Positions 1 through 5,500 of a DNA stretch of 5,500 bases are shown here, piece by piece (within the stretch, counting starts at the first letter, position 1; the number at the start of each line of letters is the position of its first letter). The notes below the pieces were generated by a model. That model had not been told where the DNA came from and searched no databases. It saw only the letters and a program-made list of their open reading frames with translations. The stretch lies in contig QKJH01000199.1 of the NCBI GenBank assembly GCA_003250865.1, positions 1-5,500 on the forward strand, given 5' to 3'. The translations under genes and the position numbers were made by a program. The stretch is from Alphaproteobacteria bacterium. GTDB taxonomy: Bacteria; Pseudomonadota; Alphaproteobacteria; Micavibrionales; SZUA-601.

Positions 1-662
1 AACGACAGCAGAAAGAGAACTGCTGCAGCTAGCCAGATGATCTTCTTACCGAACCCAGGGCTTAGTTGCTCGATGCTGTTGTCTTGCTTGGGCGGCGGTG
101 AAAGATGCCGCAGAAGAATAAGAGATGCGGCGGCAAGTACTGCCACAGCATAAAAGCTATAGCTGTTCCATAAGAATTTTCTACCCATCGGCAAAGACAA
201 AAGCCATGTGCCGATACTGCCGAAAGCATAGGCAGCACCAAACACAATACCGCGGCGCTGCTGTGGGATGTCAGTTGCCAGCCTGGTCAGATAGCAGCCA
301 GATAGCACCCCGATCGTTACGTTCATTAGCGCTCCGGCCGCGATGATGATTGGTATAGAGGATATAAACACGGCCGCTGCTGCACATACAACCGTGATAA
401 CGGTTGCCCAGAAGGGAAGCACCCGCCCGCCCGCGATCAAGGGCCGCTTTGCAAAAAAAAGACCGACAGCGCCGATGCCGGCTGCTTGCAAGACATAGTA
501 AACCCCACAGACCAGCAGATTTACCGTCCCTCCATCCAAAAACTGAAGCAAACGGTAAGCCTGTACAATATATGCTGTGCCTGTCCAAAGAAAACCAAAA
601 CCGATCAGCACGGCGAAATAGAGACATTTGTTTTTTTGTTTGGGCATGCCATCGTTCGTCAT
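1..662 (-). CDS. MFS-type transporter, N-terminal part (runs off the left edge)
   Basis: The minus strand is open for 220 codons from an ATG at 662-660 to the window edge with no stop, so the gene is cut by the window. The translation begins MTNDGMPKQKNK and is strongly hydrophobic. I count about seven transmembrane helices: residues 14-36, 47-70, 82-101, 103-126, 138-158, 167-185 and one starting near 207. The layout fits the major facilitator superfamily: a basic loop between helices 2 and 3 (AKRPLIAGGR, where motif A normally lies, but degenerate), a loop between helices 4 and 5 with DIPQQRRG, then a glycine-containing helix 5, and a polar central loop (186-207) between the two six-helix halves. 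Such proteins move small solutes or drugs across the cytoplasmic membrane; the substrate cannot be read here. An AAAGGAGG site (669-676) six bases upstream supports this start over the in-frame ATG five codons later. Transcribed divergently from the operon to its right. Family assignment is good, subfamily unknown. Confidence 0.85.
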   Translation of the reverse strand, partial: MTNDGMPKQKNKCLYFAVLIGFGFLWTGTAYIVQAYRLLQFLDGGTVNLLVCGVYYVLQAAGIGAVGLFFAKRPLIAGGRVLPFWATVITVVCAAAAVFISSIPIIIAAGALMNVTIGVLSGCYLTRLATDIPQQRRGIVFGAAYAFGSIGTWLLSLPMGRKFLWNSYSFYAVAVLAAASLILLRHLSPPPKQDNSIEQLSPGFGKKIIWLAAAVLFLLS

Positions 663-696
663 ATTTCGCCTCCTTTCGGCAAATGAATCTTTATTA

Positions 697-725
697 TTTA
701 TACCATACAGAGAGCTTTATTCCAA
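697..725 (-). promoter_or_regulatory. Candidate sigma-A promoter of the MFS transporter gene
   Basis: Read on the minus strand, a -35 box TTGGAA (720-725, 4 of 6 consensus) is followed after exactly 17 bases by a -10 box TATAAA (697-702, 5 of 6). Transcription would start near 690, leaving a leader of about 28 bases that contains the AAAGGAGG site at 669-676. Spacing and position fit a vegetative promoter well, but this rests only on consensus matching. Confidence 0.5.
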
Positions 726-804
726 GATTAAAACAGAAAAATGTGGCTACCTAGACTAAAACTATACCGCCGTTTTCACTGCCTGTACTCTTTTCGGACT
801 GTTC

Positions 805-825
805 ATAAATGCATTTCCTATTTAT
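805..825. promoter_or_regulatory. AT-rich inverted repeat before the three-gene operon, possible operator
   Basis: Perfect 6-base arms ATAAAT (805-810) and ATTTAT (820-825) flank a 9-base spacer, and a second perfect palindrome AAATGCATTT lies at 807-816 inside it. The right arm overlaps TATACT (823-828), a possible -10 box for the operon. That -10 has only a poor -35 partner (TGTTCA, 800-805, 17-base spacing), and its start point would fall on the ribosome-binding site at 835, so it is doubtful as a promoter. In AT-rich DNA such short repeats can occur by chance. Position is the only argument for a regulatory role. Confidence 0.2.
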
Positions 826-834
826 ACTTTAACC

Positions 835-839
835 GGAGG
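835..839 (+). promoter_or_regulatory. Ribosome-binding site that fixes the start at 848
   Basis: GGAGG at 835-839 lies eight bases before ATG 848. An in-frame GTG at 839-841 would extend the protein by three residues, but it overlaps this Shine-Dalgarno core and so cannot be the start served by it. The ATG is therefore preferred. Confidence 0.75.
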
Positions 840-847
840 TGAACCAT

Positions 848-1165
848 ATGGATTCGCAAGCAAAGTGTTTTCCCTATGAGAAAAGCATCGTCATCAATGC
901 GTTATACGACACCATTGAGGCGTTGGGGCTTCGTCTCGACAGATCCAACAGCGCGCGCGGAATGCTGGTCGTTTCTGAACCAAGCCGAACAGGAAGGATC
1001 AGAATCACATTAGAGCCCGTCGATCGTACAAACCAGACCATAATAACCATTTATCCAGAAGATGTAGATGAGAGCATTTTTGCTACATGGAACGCTATTA
1101 TTTTGGATGAGCTTTCTGGGACGATACATCGGGCACGCTGTGCCAAACGAGAAAAATCTGAATAG
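848..1165 (+). CDS. Small cytoplasmic protein of unknown function, 105 aa
   Basis: I do not recognise the family. The protein begins MDSQAKCFPYEK and has no signal peptide and no transmembrane segment, so it should be cytoplasmic. The predicted order is: an N-terminal helix (about residues 10-25, YEKSIVINALYDTIEALG), several strands (residues 35-68, with alternating hydrophobic residues as in GMLVVSEP, RIRITLEP and TIITIYPED), an amphipathic helix (72-91), and a short basic tail (CAKREKSE). This alpha-beta3-alpha order is compatible with a small ligand-binding or protein-partner fold, but no catalytic motif is visible. It is the first gene of the operon: its TAG stop forms the first bases of the ribosome-binding site of the secreted protein that starts 11 bases later. 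That tight coupling suggests a role tied to the surface proteins, for example a cytoplasmic partner or regulator, but this is inference. Existence as a real gene is well supported by the Shine-Dalgarno site, spacing and sensible protein. Confidence 0.8.
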   Translation: MDSQAKCFPYEKSIVINALYDTIEALGLRLDRSNSARGMLVVSEPSRTGRIRITLEPVDRTNQTIITIYPEDVDESIFATWNAIILDELSGTIHRARCAKREKSE

Positions 1166-1168
1166 GAG
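1163..1168 (+). promoter_or_regulatory. Ribosome-binding site overlapping the stop codon of the 105-aa gene
   Basis: TAGGAG includes the TAG stop of the upstream gene (1163-1165). Its AGGAG core is eight bases before ATG 1177. Ribosomes ending on the first gene would sit on this site, so translation of the two genes is likely coupled. Confidence 0.75.
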
Positions 1169-1176
1169 TAATATAT

Positions 1177-3918
1177 ATGAAAAAACTGGTTGCTATGATT
1201 TTATGTGTATCTTTGCTAATACTCTCTTTTCCTACGAGCGCAAGTGCAGCGGGGCCGCATGATATCAACGTACTCGCCGGTGAAGGCGGTAAAATTGCTC
1301 TGACAGAAGGAGGCCCTCCTGAAAGTGGTAATATTGCGGTTAATGATGGCAGCAATGTAACGCTGTACATTATTCCGGACAGTCATTACTCGATTGAGGA
1401 TGTCATGGTTGACGATGTGTCTCAAGGGGCGGTTACTCAATATACATTCAACAATGTATCAAGCCCGCATAGCATCAGCGCGACCTTTGCGAGAAACACC
1501 AAAACGATAACCGTAGCATCGGTTGTAAACGGAGAAATTCGCGTTAACGGAATGGGTGAAAGCGGTTCCACTGTTACCGTTGATGAAGGGAGCGACGTCA
1601 ACATCGATGTGCGTCCCAATGCAGGTTATGAAATCGGCAGTGTTACGATAGGCGCTATTACATATAGCCTGGACGGGGAAATTGGGGACAGAACCGGAGA
1701 ATTCAGCCGAACTGTGACGGCTAATAATAATATCAGCGTGTCAGCCGTGTTCAGGTATGCCCAGCATACGATTACGACTAACGTGGGGCCGAACGGTACT
1801 GTCAGCCCCATGAACCCGAAAGTAAACCACGGCAACGACCAGACGTTTACCATCACCCCAAACCCAGGATACAGCATCCGGTCGCTGACAGTAGACGGCA
1901 ACCCTGCCAGTGTGGATGCACACAATCAGATCACGCTCTTCAACGTCCAAAACGACAGGATGATGTCCGTTGATTTTGCGGAGGTTGTCAATTACACCAT
2001 CACGACCATTGCCGGCCCAAACGGCTCGATTACTCCCGGTAGCCTGACGGTGGCGCAGGGAGCGGATGTCACTTTTACCATCACGCCGGATCCGGGTTAT
2101 GCCATAGACGAACTTCGTGTGGATGGACTCCACGAAATGGCGGATGAACACAACCAGCTTACAGTGTTCAACGTGCAGCACAGCATGACGCTGGAAGTCA
2201 GCTTCATTGAAGTCGTAGCTCATACCATTAACATACCAAAGCCCGCTAACGGGAATATTCAAATCGTGGGTGAAGCCAGCGCTGTTCCGGTGGAAGGCAG
2301 TGTGATCACGCGCAATTCAAAAGAGATTGTGAGTTACTTTATCATTCCGGACATGAATTATGGAATTAATAGCATCACTCTTCGTGATGACAAGGGTGAA
2401 GCCATAGATGTAACTTTTGATTTTTATTATGATGAGGATGCGCAAAAAATTCGGCTTGATATTGAGACCATGTTTAACTATACGTTAAATTTTGAGCTTA
2501 TAAAATATCGGCCGTCCGGAGACCAGGGGTATGTGATTTTAAACAGCGAAATCGATACGGACGACCATATTAAAGCCGCGGCAAGGCGAGAGTTTGCTTT
2601 AGCTGGTTATGATGTTCCTACAAGTAAAATGACCGTGAGCCAGAATAGGGAATTGACTTCGGATAACGGTATCAAGTATAGAATTATAAGGATTTTGATC
2701 CCCGATCCGGTATACGAGGTATACGAGGTAGTATTCCGTACCGTTGAACACTATACGGATATATTTTGCGTCTATGACGTCCAAGCCCATGCCGGCAAAG
2801 ACGCTTTTACAAAACATATTATTTATACAGGAATCAATCCTTTAGCTGCGGATGCTCAAATTGAATCTCCTGCAATGTATACCGGTTGGGTAAGAGCCTA
2901 TGGTCCATATGCGGCGAGGATTATCGGAACAATAAACAGCGAGGGCTATTCTGTACTGGTGCCGTATAGAAACAATCTGACACACCCTTTAATTTATTCT
3001 GTCTATGAGGGACCGTTTTACAGAGCCCAGGTACATTATTCAAACAAAGGCAGTCACTCGAACAAGGAAATAAACTTGCTTCCCTTAACTTTTATCTCAA
3101 GCGATGCGCTTTGCTTGAACGTTCAGGCTATATCGGAGTCTGGCCCGCAGGAGACATTTACCTGGAATCTCGACAAACTTCCTCACGTGACTTTGGGCGA
3201 CAGTACGCAGGAAGTGTTCTTCGGCAACGACAGGGTAATACTTGCGAAGCCGCGTGACGGCATCGGCGATATTGCCAGCATGACCGTTTCCGGGGCCAAC
3301 AGCCCCGGCTACACATTCAAAAACAATCCGGACGGTACCATCACGATCGACTTCCTGTCCGATTACTACGATAAGGTAACAGTTCCGCTCACTATTGTGA
3401 AGCAAAGCGGTGGAACGGCAAAAAGAAATTTAACTATTCATAGGGTGGGCGTAGATATTCAAGCCCACAACGCGGCAGACGGCAACCCATCCTCGACGCG
3501 AACGGTGTTTCATGGCACGCAATATGGCAACCTGGTGAATTTTAAGGACGGTAAAAAGTATAAAATTACCGCGTCATATTTCATTCCGGATTTCGGGGAC
3601 AATCGGCCATATGGTTTGTATGTGACGCGGAAATACGCAAACGGAAAAACTGAAACGCAGATTATCACACACCCGATGTCTAGCCCGCACCCTGCATCGG
3701 CAGATCTGTTCGATCCGGTTAAGAAGGTATTTATTTATAATGATGGTTCATCCGGATGGGCCAATGTGGCCGACTATTTGATATATTCGGGGCCGAACGC
3801 TGCTTCCGCACCTGTCGAGATTTCAGTCCTGGTGCTCAAAAACGCGCCCGCGGCGGGCGATACATTTGGCGGTGTAAACTTTGGATCTGGAACCGGCGTC
3901 AAGTGGACGAAGCCATAA
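1177..3918 (+). CDS. Large secreted protein with divergent InlB-type beta repeats, 913 aa
   Basis: A secreted, probably cell-surface or extracellular protein. A classical signal peptide covers residues 1-24: MKK, a hydrophobic core, then cleavage after SASA. About five copies of a 75-90 residue beta repeat follow, at 28-106, 108-193, 197-271, 273-347 and a degenerate one at 349-442. Each has the pattern T-I-x...G-x-G/N-G near the start, then hydrophobic-x-I-x-P-x-x-G-Y, V-x-V-D-G, a F/Y-x-x-V turn and a closing V-x-F strand. This matches what is known as the divergent InlB B-repeat, a structural module in surface proteins. Residues 443-760 form a beta-rich region I cannot assign. A final beta-rich segment (about 766-890) precedes a Gly/Ala-rich tail. 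The mature protein has two cysteines (531 and 646), which could form a disulfide. There is no sortase motif, SLH domain or C-terminal membrane helix, so attachment must come from a partner, if it is attached at all. Middle gene of the operon. No enzymatic motif seen; adhesion or scaffold roles are guesses. Confidence 0.9.
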   Translation: MKKLVAMILCVSLLILSFPTSASAAGPHDINVLAGEGGKIALTEGGPPESGNIAVNDGSNVTLYIIPDSHYSIEDVMVDDVSQGAVTQYTFNNVSSPHSISATFARNTKTITVASVVNGEIRVNGMGESGSTVTVDEGSDVNIDVRPNAGYEIGSVTIGAITYSLDGEIGDRTGEFSRTVTANNNISVSAVFRYAQHTITTNVGPNGTVSPMNPKVNHGNDQTFTITPNPGYSIRSLTVDGNPASVDAHNQITLFNVQNDRMMSVDFAEVVNYTITTIAGPNGSITPGSLTVAQGADVTFTITPDPGYAIDELRVDGLHEMADEHNQLTVFNVQHSMTLEVSFIEVVAHTINIPKPANGNIQIVGEASAVPVEGSVITRNSKEIVSYFIIPDMNYGINSITLRDDKGEAIDVTFDFYYDEDAQKIRLDIETMFNYTLNFELIKYRPSGDQGYVILNSEIDTDDHIKAAARREFALAGYDVPTSKMTVSQNRELTSDNGIKYRIIRILIPDPVYEVYEVVFRTVEHYTDIFCVYDVQAHAGKDAFTKHIIYTGINPLAADAQIESPAMYTGWVRAYGPYAARIIGTINSEGYSVLVPYRNNLTHPLIYSVYEGPFYRAQVHYSNKGSHSNKEINLLPLTFISSDALCLNVQAISESGPQETFTWNLDKLPHVTLGDSTQEVFFGNDRVILAKPRDGIGDIASMTVSGANSPGYTFKNNPDGTITIDFLSDYYDKVTVPLTIVKQSGGTAKRNLTIHRVGVDIQAHNAADGNPSSTRTVFHGTQYGNLVNFKDGKKYKITASYFIPDFGDNRPYGLYVTRKYANGKTETQIITHPMSSPHPASADLFDPVKKVFIYNDGSSGWANVADYLIYSGPNAASAPVEISVLVLKNAPAAGDTFGGVNFGSGTGVKWTKP
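1258..2502 (+). repeat. Array of about five divergent InlB-type beta-repeat units (protein-level)
   Basis: Units lie near 1258-1494, 1498-1755, 1765-1989, 1993-2217 and 2221-2502. Units three and four align without gaps over 75 residues with about 40 identities, sharing TITT, GPNG, TFTITP, PGY, VDG, HNQ and FNVQ. Units one and two are more distant and unit five is strongly degenerate, keeping mainly the I-I-P-D-x-x-Y-G-I core. The DNA of the units has diverged, so this is an old protein-level repeat and not a recent DNA duplication. Confidence 0.8.
2710..2730 (+). repeat. 9-base in-frame tandem duplication
   Basis: GTATACGAG occurs twice in direct succession (2710-2718, 2719-2727), followed by a third partial GTA. 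It encodes VYEVYEV within a beta-rich part of the secreted protein. The length keeps the reading frame. It fits a small replication-slippage duplication or chance, with no evident function. Confidence 0.6.
3290..3308 (+). other. Perfect GC-rich hairpin inside the coding region
   Basis: CCGGGGC (3290-3296) and GCCCCGG (3302-3308) pair perfectly over 7 bp around a 5-base CAACA loop. No T-run follows, so it does not look like an intrinsic terminator. It lies in codons for SGANSPG of the 913-aa protein and may be only a consequence of that sequence. Confidence 0.5.
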
Positions 3919-3924
3919 AGGAGG
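3917..3924 (+). promoter_or_regulatory. Strong ribosome-binding site overlapping the stop codon of the 913-aa gene
   Basis: AAAGGAGG begins within the TAA stop (3916-3918) and ends ten bases before ATG 3935. It decides the start of the last gene: the reading frame is open further upstream, to a TTG at 3881, but that extension lacks its own site and would bury the signal peptide behind 18 polar residues. Confidence 0.8.
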
Positions 3925-3934
3925 ACTGACAACA

Positions 3935-5416
3935 ATGAAAAAGCGTATCACTATATTATTTACCGCCATTTTATTAGCTTTTAGTATATGCCCCGCGTCA
4001 GCGCTGGCTGAAAACACTCCTGTCTCAGCGTTTAGCGCTTCTTACATAAGCGGAAAGGTGTCATACGACGGAAGTGCAACAGCAGGTGTCAAGGCGGCTG
4101 CGGTTTTGCTTATTGCCCCGGATAACTCCCTCGTCATGATAGATACATGCGAGGTAAAAAACGATGGATCGTTTTCTGGTGTAATGAACGTCAGCCTTAC
4201 AAGCACGGGGACTTACATTATAAAGGCTTCGGATTATGAAGGCGGTGCTTTTACCGAGGCATCATTTGGTTTGTATTCGATCACCTATCATCTGAATGGC
4301 GGAATAAACAACGCCGCCAATCCGTCCGTATATTCCTCTTCGGAGAGCATTACCCTGCTGGCACCTAATCGCAGCGGATACAAATTCACTGGCTGGTATG
4401 GTGACAGTTCCTTTAGCACAAAGATAACGGGCTGGAGTGCAGGCGAATCCGGCGATAAGCATCTGTACGCCAAATGGCGGAAGATCTCGTCTCCCGATGA
4501 AACGGAAGAGCCTGAGCCGACTGAGTCTGTTGAAATAACGGCTGTCCCCACACCAACAGTAACACCTACACAAACTCCTGGCAGCTCGCCAGAGCCAATA
4601 ATAGAACTGAACGAAAGCAGCGTAAGTACATTTATTGACCAAGGCATCGTCAGAGCGATAGTGGATGACACTGTTTTACAAGATGCTATCGAGCAAATTT
4701 TACTGGGTATTAATAAAGGACAGATAAAACCTGGTGAAGCGGTGATTGAGCTTCCCCAAGTTGAACTGCCATCGGGAACAACGCAAGGCAGTATTGAATT
4801 TGGTGTTCAATCGGCTCAAATGTTGGCTGAAAACAATATTGTACTTGGGGCTCAAATAGGCAATGCCTTGATCGATATACCAACAACGGTGTTGGCACAG
4901 ACAGCAGGAACTGAAGGGGCATCGTCAGTGCGTATCGTAAGCGGACGCGAAGAAAGCCTTGCCGGAACTGAAAACAATTTGTTTATGCTGTCTGGCGGAG
5001 AGCAAGGCCAGCTTATTGGTTCGCCGTACAGCTTCGCAATAGAGTTGCTCATGGCGGACGGAAGCGTTCAAACATTAACCACGTTTGATGGAACGGTCAG
5101 CATCACGGTCAAGCTGACAGAGCAGGAACTGGCTGTGATTGATAACCCGAACAACTTGAAAATGGTTTACGTCAATCCACAGACGGGTGAAACCGAAGTG
5201 CTGGAAAGCGTATTCGACCCTCAAACAGGGATGCTTACATTCCATACATCACACTTTTCCGTGTTTCAGCTGATGGAAACAGGAATTGTTGTTGCCAGCG
5301 ATAAATCGAGTCTATGGTGGATACTGTGGGTTGGTCTGGGAATTGCTCTAGTAGCCGCAACAGGAGCCATAATATATCTAAAAAATAAGCGCCGCAGCAG
5401 TTATAAAGTGTATTAA
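3935..5416 (+). CDS. Membrane-anchored surface protein with InlB B-repeat and C-terminal transmembrane helix, 493 aa
   Basis: A type I surface protein. Residues 1-25 are a signal peptide (MKKR, hydrophobic core, cleavage after SALA). Residues 34-112 look like a beta-sandwich resembling carboxypeptidase-regulatory or Ig-like modules (SGKVSYDG, then DGSF, then GTYIIKA). Residues 115-182 are a canonical InlB B-repeat (Listeria-Bacteroides type), with YHLNGG, a central RSGYKFTGWY and a closing HLYAKW. A Glu/Pro then Thr/Pro linker follows (186-221). Residues 222-448 form a larger domain with IELPQVELPSG, ALIDIPTTVL and a C-terminal part where DPQTGMLTFHTSHFSVFQL stands out; this resembles modules that precede SLH domains in Firmicute S-layer-type proteins, but no SLH domain follows. 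Residues 459-481 are a transmembrane helix, followed by KNKRR and a short tail, placing the C terminus in the cytoplasm. There is no LPxTG motif. Last gene of the visible operon; no clear terminator lies in the remaining 84 bases. Function unknown; a scaffold or receptor for the unanchored protein encoded just upstream is plausible. Confidence 0.9.
   Translation: MKKRITILFTAILLAFSICPASALAENTPVSAFSASYISGKVSYDGSATAGVKAAAVLLIAPDNSLVMIDTCEVKNDGSFSGVMNVSLTSTGTYIIKASDYEGGAFTEASFGLYSITYHLNGGINNAANPSVYSSSESITLLAPNRSGYKFTGWYGDSSFSTKITGWSAGESGDKHLYAKWRKISSPDETEEPEPTESVEITAVPTPTVTPTQTPGSSPEPIIELNESSVSTFIDQGIVRAIVDDTVLQDAIEQILLGINKGQIKPGEAVIELPQVELPSGTTQGSIEFGVQSAQMLAENNIVLGAQIGNALIDIPTTVLAQTAGTEGASSVRIVSGREESLAGTENNLFMLSGGEQGQLIGSPYSFAIELLMADGSVQTLTTFDGTVSITVKLTEQELAVIDNPNNLKMVYVNPQTGETEVLESVFDPQTGMLTFHTSHFSVFQLMETGIVVASDKSSLWWILWVGLGIALVAATGAIIYLKNKRRSSYKVY
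4115..4480 (+). other. Canonical InlB B-repeat module with preceding beta-sandwich strands (protein domain)
   Basis: The repeat proper is at about 4277-4480 (residues 115-182). It carries the signature order: aromatic-x-L-N-G-G, a hydrophobic I-T-L-x-x-P, R-x-G-Y-x-F-x-G-W-Y, then L-Y-A-K-W. It is a single copy and belongs to the canonical type, unlike the divergent copies in the upstream gene, which lack the GWY and AKW signatures. Confidence 0.8.
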
Positions 5417-5500
5417 ATGCGGTATTTGTGTCAAGGTATGGTGGCTTTTTCTCAGAACAAAATGTCTTTACCCGTACTAGTGATTCGTATTCCCTTTCAT

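Noticed and set aside
453..460. Run of eight A (T on the coding strand) in the transporter gene as a phase-variation switch
   Set aside because: The frame is intact, a single short run encoding LFFA is unremarkable, and nothing else points to variation.
404..754. Plus-strand open frames across 125-754
   Set aside because: They lie opposite the transporter gene, whose 220-codon minus-strand frame gives a coherent membrane protein; their translations are basic and without recognisable structure.
839..847. GTG at 839 as the start of the 105-aa gene
   Set aside because: It overlaps the GGAGG ribosome-binding core; ATG 848 has proper spacing.
1204..1206. Cysteine in the signal peptide of the 913-aa protein (and Cys19 of the 493-aa protein) as a lipobox
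   Set aside because: The residues before each cysteine (IL-C and SI-C) do not fit the small -1 residue required, and both proteins have good signal peptidase I sites further on.
3881..3934. TTG at 3881 as the start of the anchored-protein gene
   Set aside because: It lies inside the previous gene without a ribosome-binding site and would hide a clear signal peptide; ATG 3935 has AAAGGAGG upstream.
4288..4671. 127-codon minus-strand open frame opposite the anchored-protein gene (and a similar one at 4262-4642)
   Set aside because: No ribosome-binding site and low-complexity translation; it lies fully opposite a gene with clear domains, so it is a shadow.
3839..5413. Sortase anchoring of either surface protein
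   Set aside because: No LPxTG-like motif before the end of either protein; the 493-aa protein has a plain transmembrane helix and the 913-aa protein has no hydrophobic C terminus.
5417..5500. Open frame from ATG 5417, directly after the operon's last stop, to the window edge
   Set aside because: Only 28 codons, no ribosome-binding site before it, and an open run of this length is common by chance. A terminator hairpin was also sought here and not found.

Overview
The window looks like chromosomal DNA from a low-to-mid GC Firmicute, most likely a gut-type clostridium. The signs are strong AGGAGG-type ribosome-binding sites before every gene, Gram-positive-style signal peptides, InlB-type beta repeats, a Thr/Pro linker of the kind common in clostridial surface proteins, and C-terminal membrane anchoring. 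No species can be named. I see no rRNA, tRNA, CRISPR array, transposase or integrase.

Layout. Positions 1-662 (minus strand) hold the N-terminal 220 codons of a major facilitator superfamily (MFS) transporter that runs off the left edge. Positions 663-847 are a divergent intergenic region. It has a good sigma-A-type promoter for the transporter, but only weak candidates for the rightward genes. From 848 to 5416, three plus-strand genes are packed as an operon: a 105-aa cytoplasmic protein of unknown function, a 913-aa secreted protein with about five divergent InlB-type beta repeats followed by a long unassigned region, and a 493-aa surface protein held by one C-terminal transmembrane helix. 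At both internal junctions the downstream Shine-Dalgarno sequence overlaps the upstream stop codon, so translation is probably coupled. The last 84 bases hold no convincing gene and no terminator.

How the genes may work together (inference). The 913-aa protein has a signal peptide but no visible anchor, whereas the next gene encodes a secreted protein that stays in the membrane. The simplest reading is a two-part cell-surface assembly, with the membrane-anchored protein as receptor or scaffold, made together with a small cytoplasmic partner. The divergent transporter may be unrelated. Nothing here shows a catalytic activity, and the operon is best regarded as an uncharacterised surface-protein locus.
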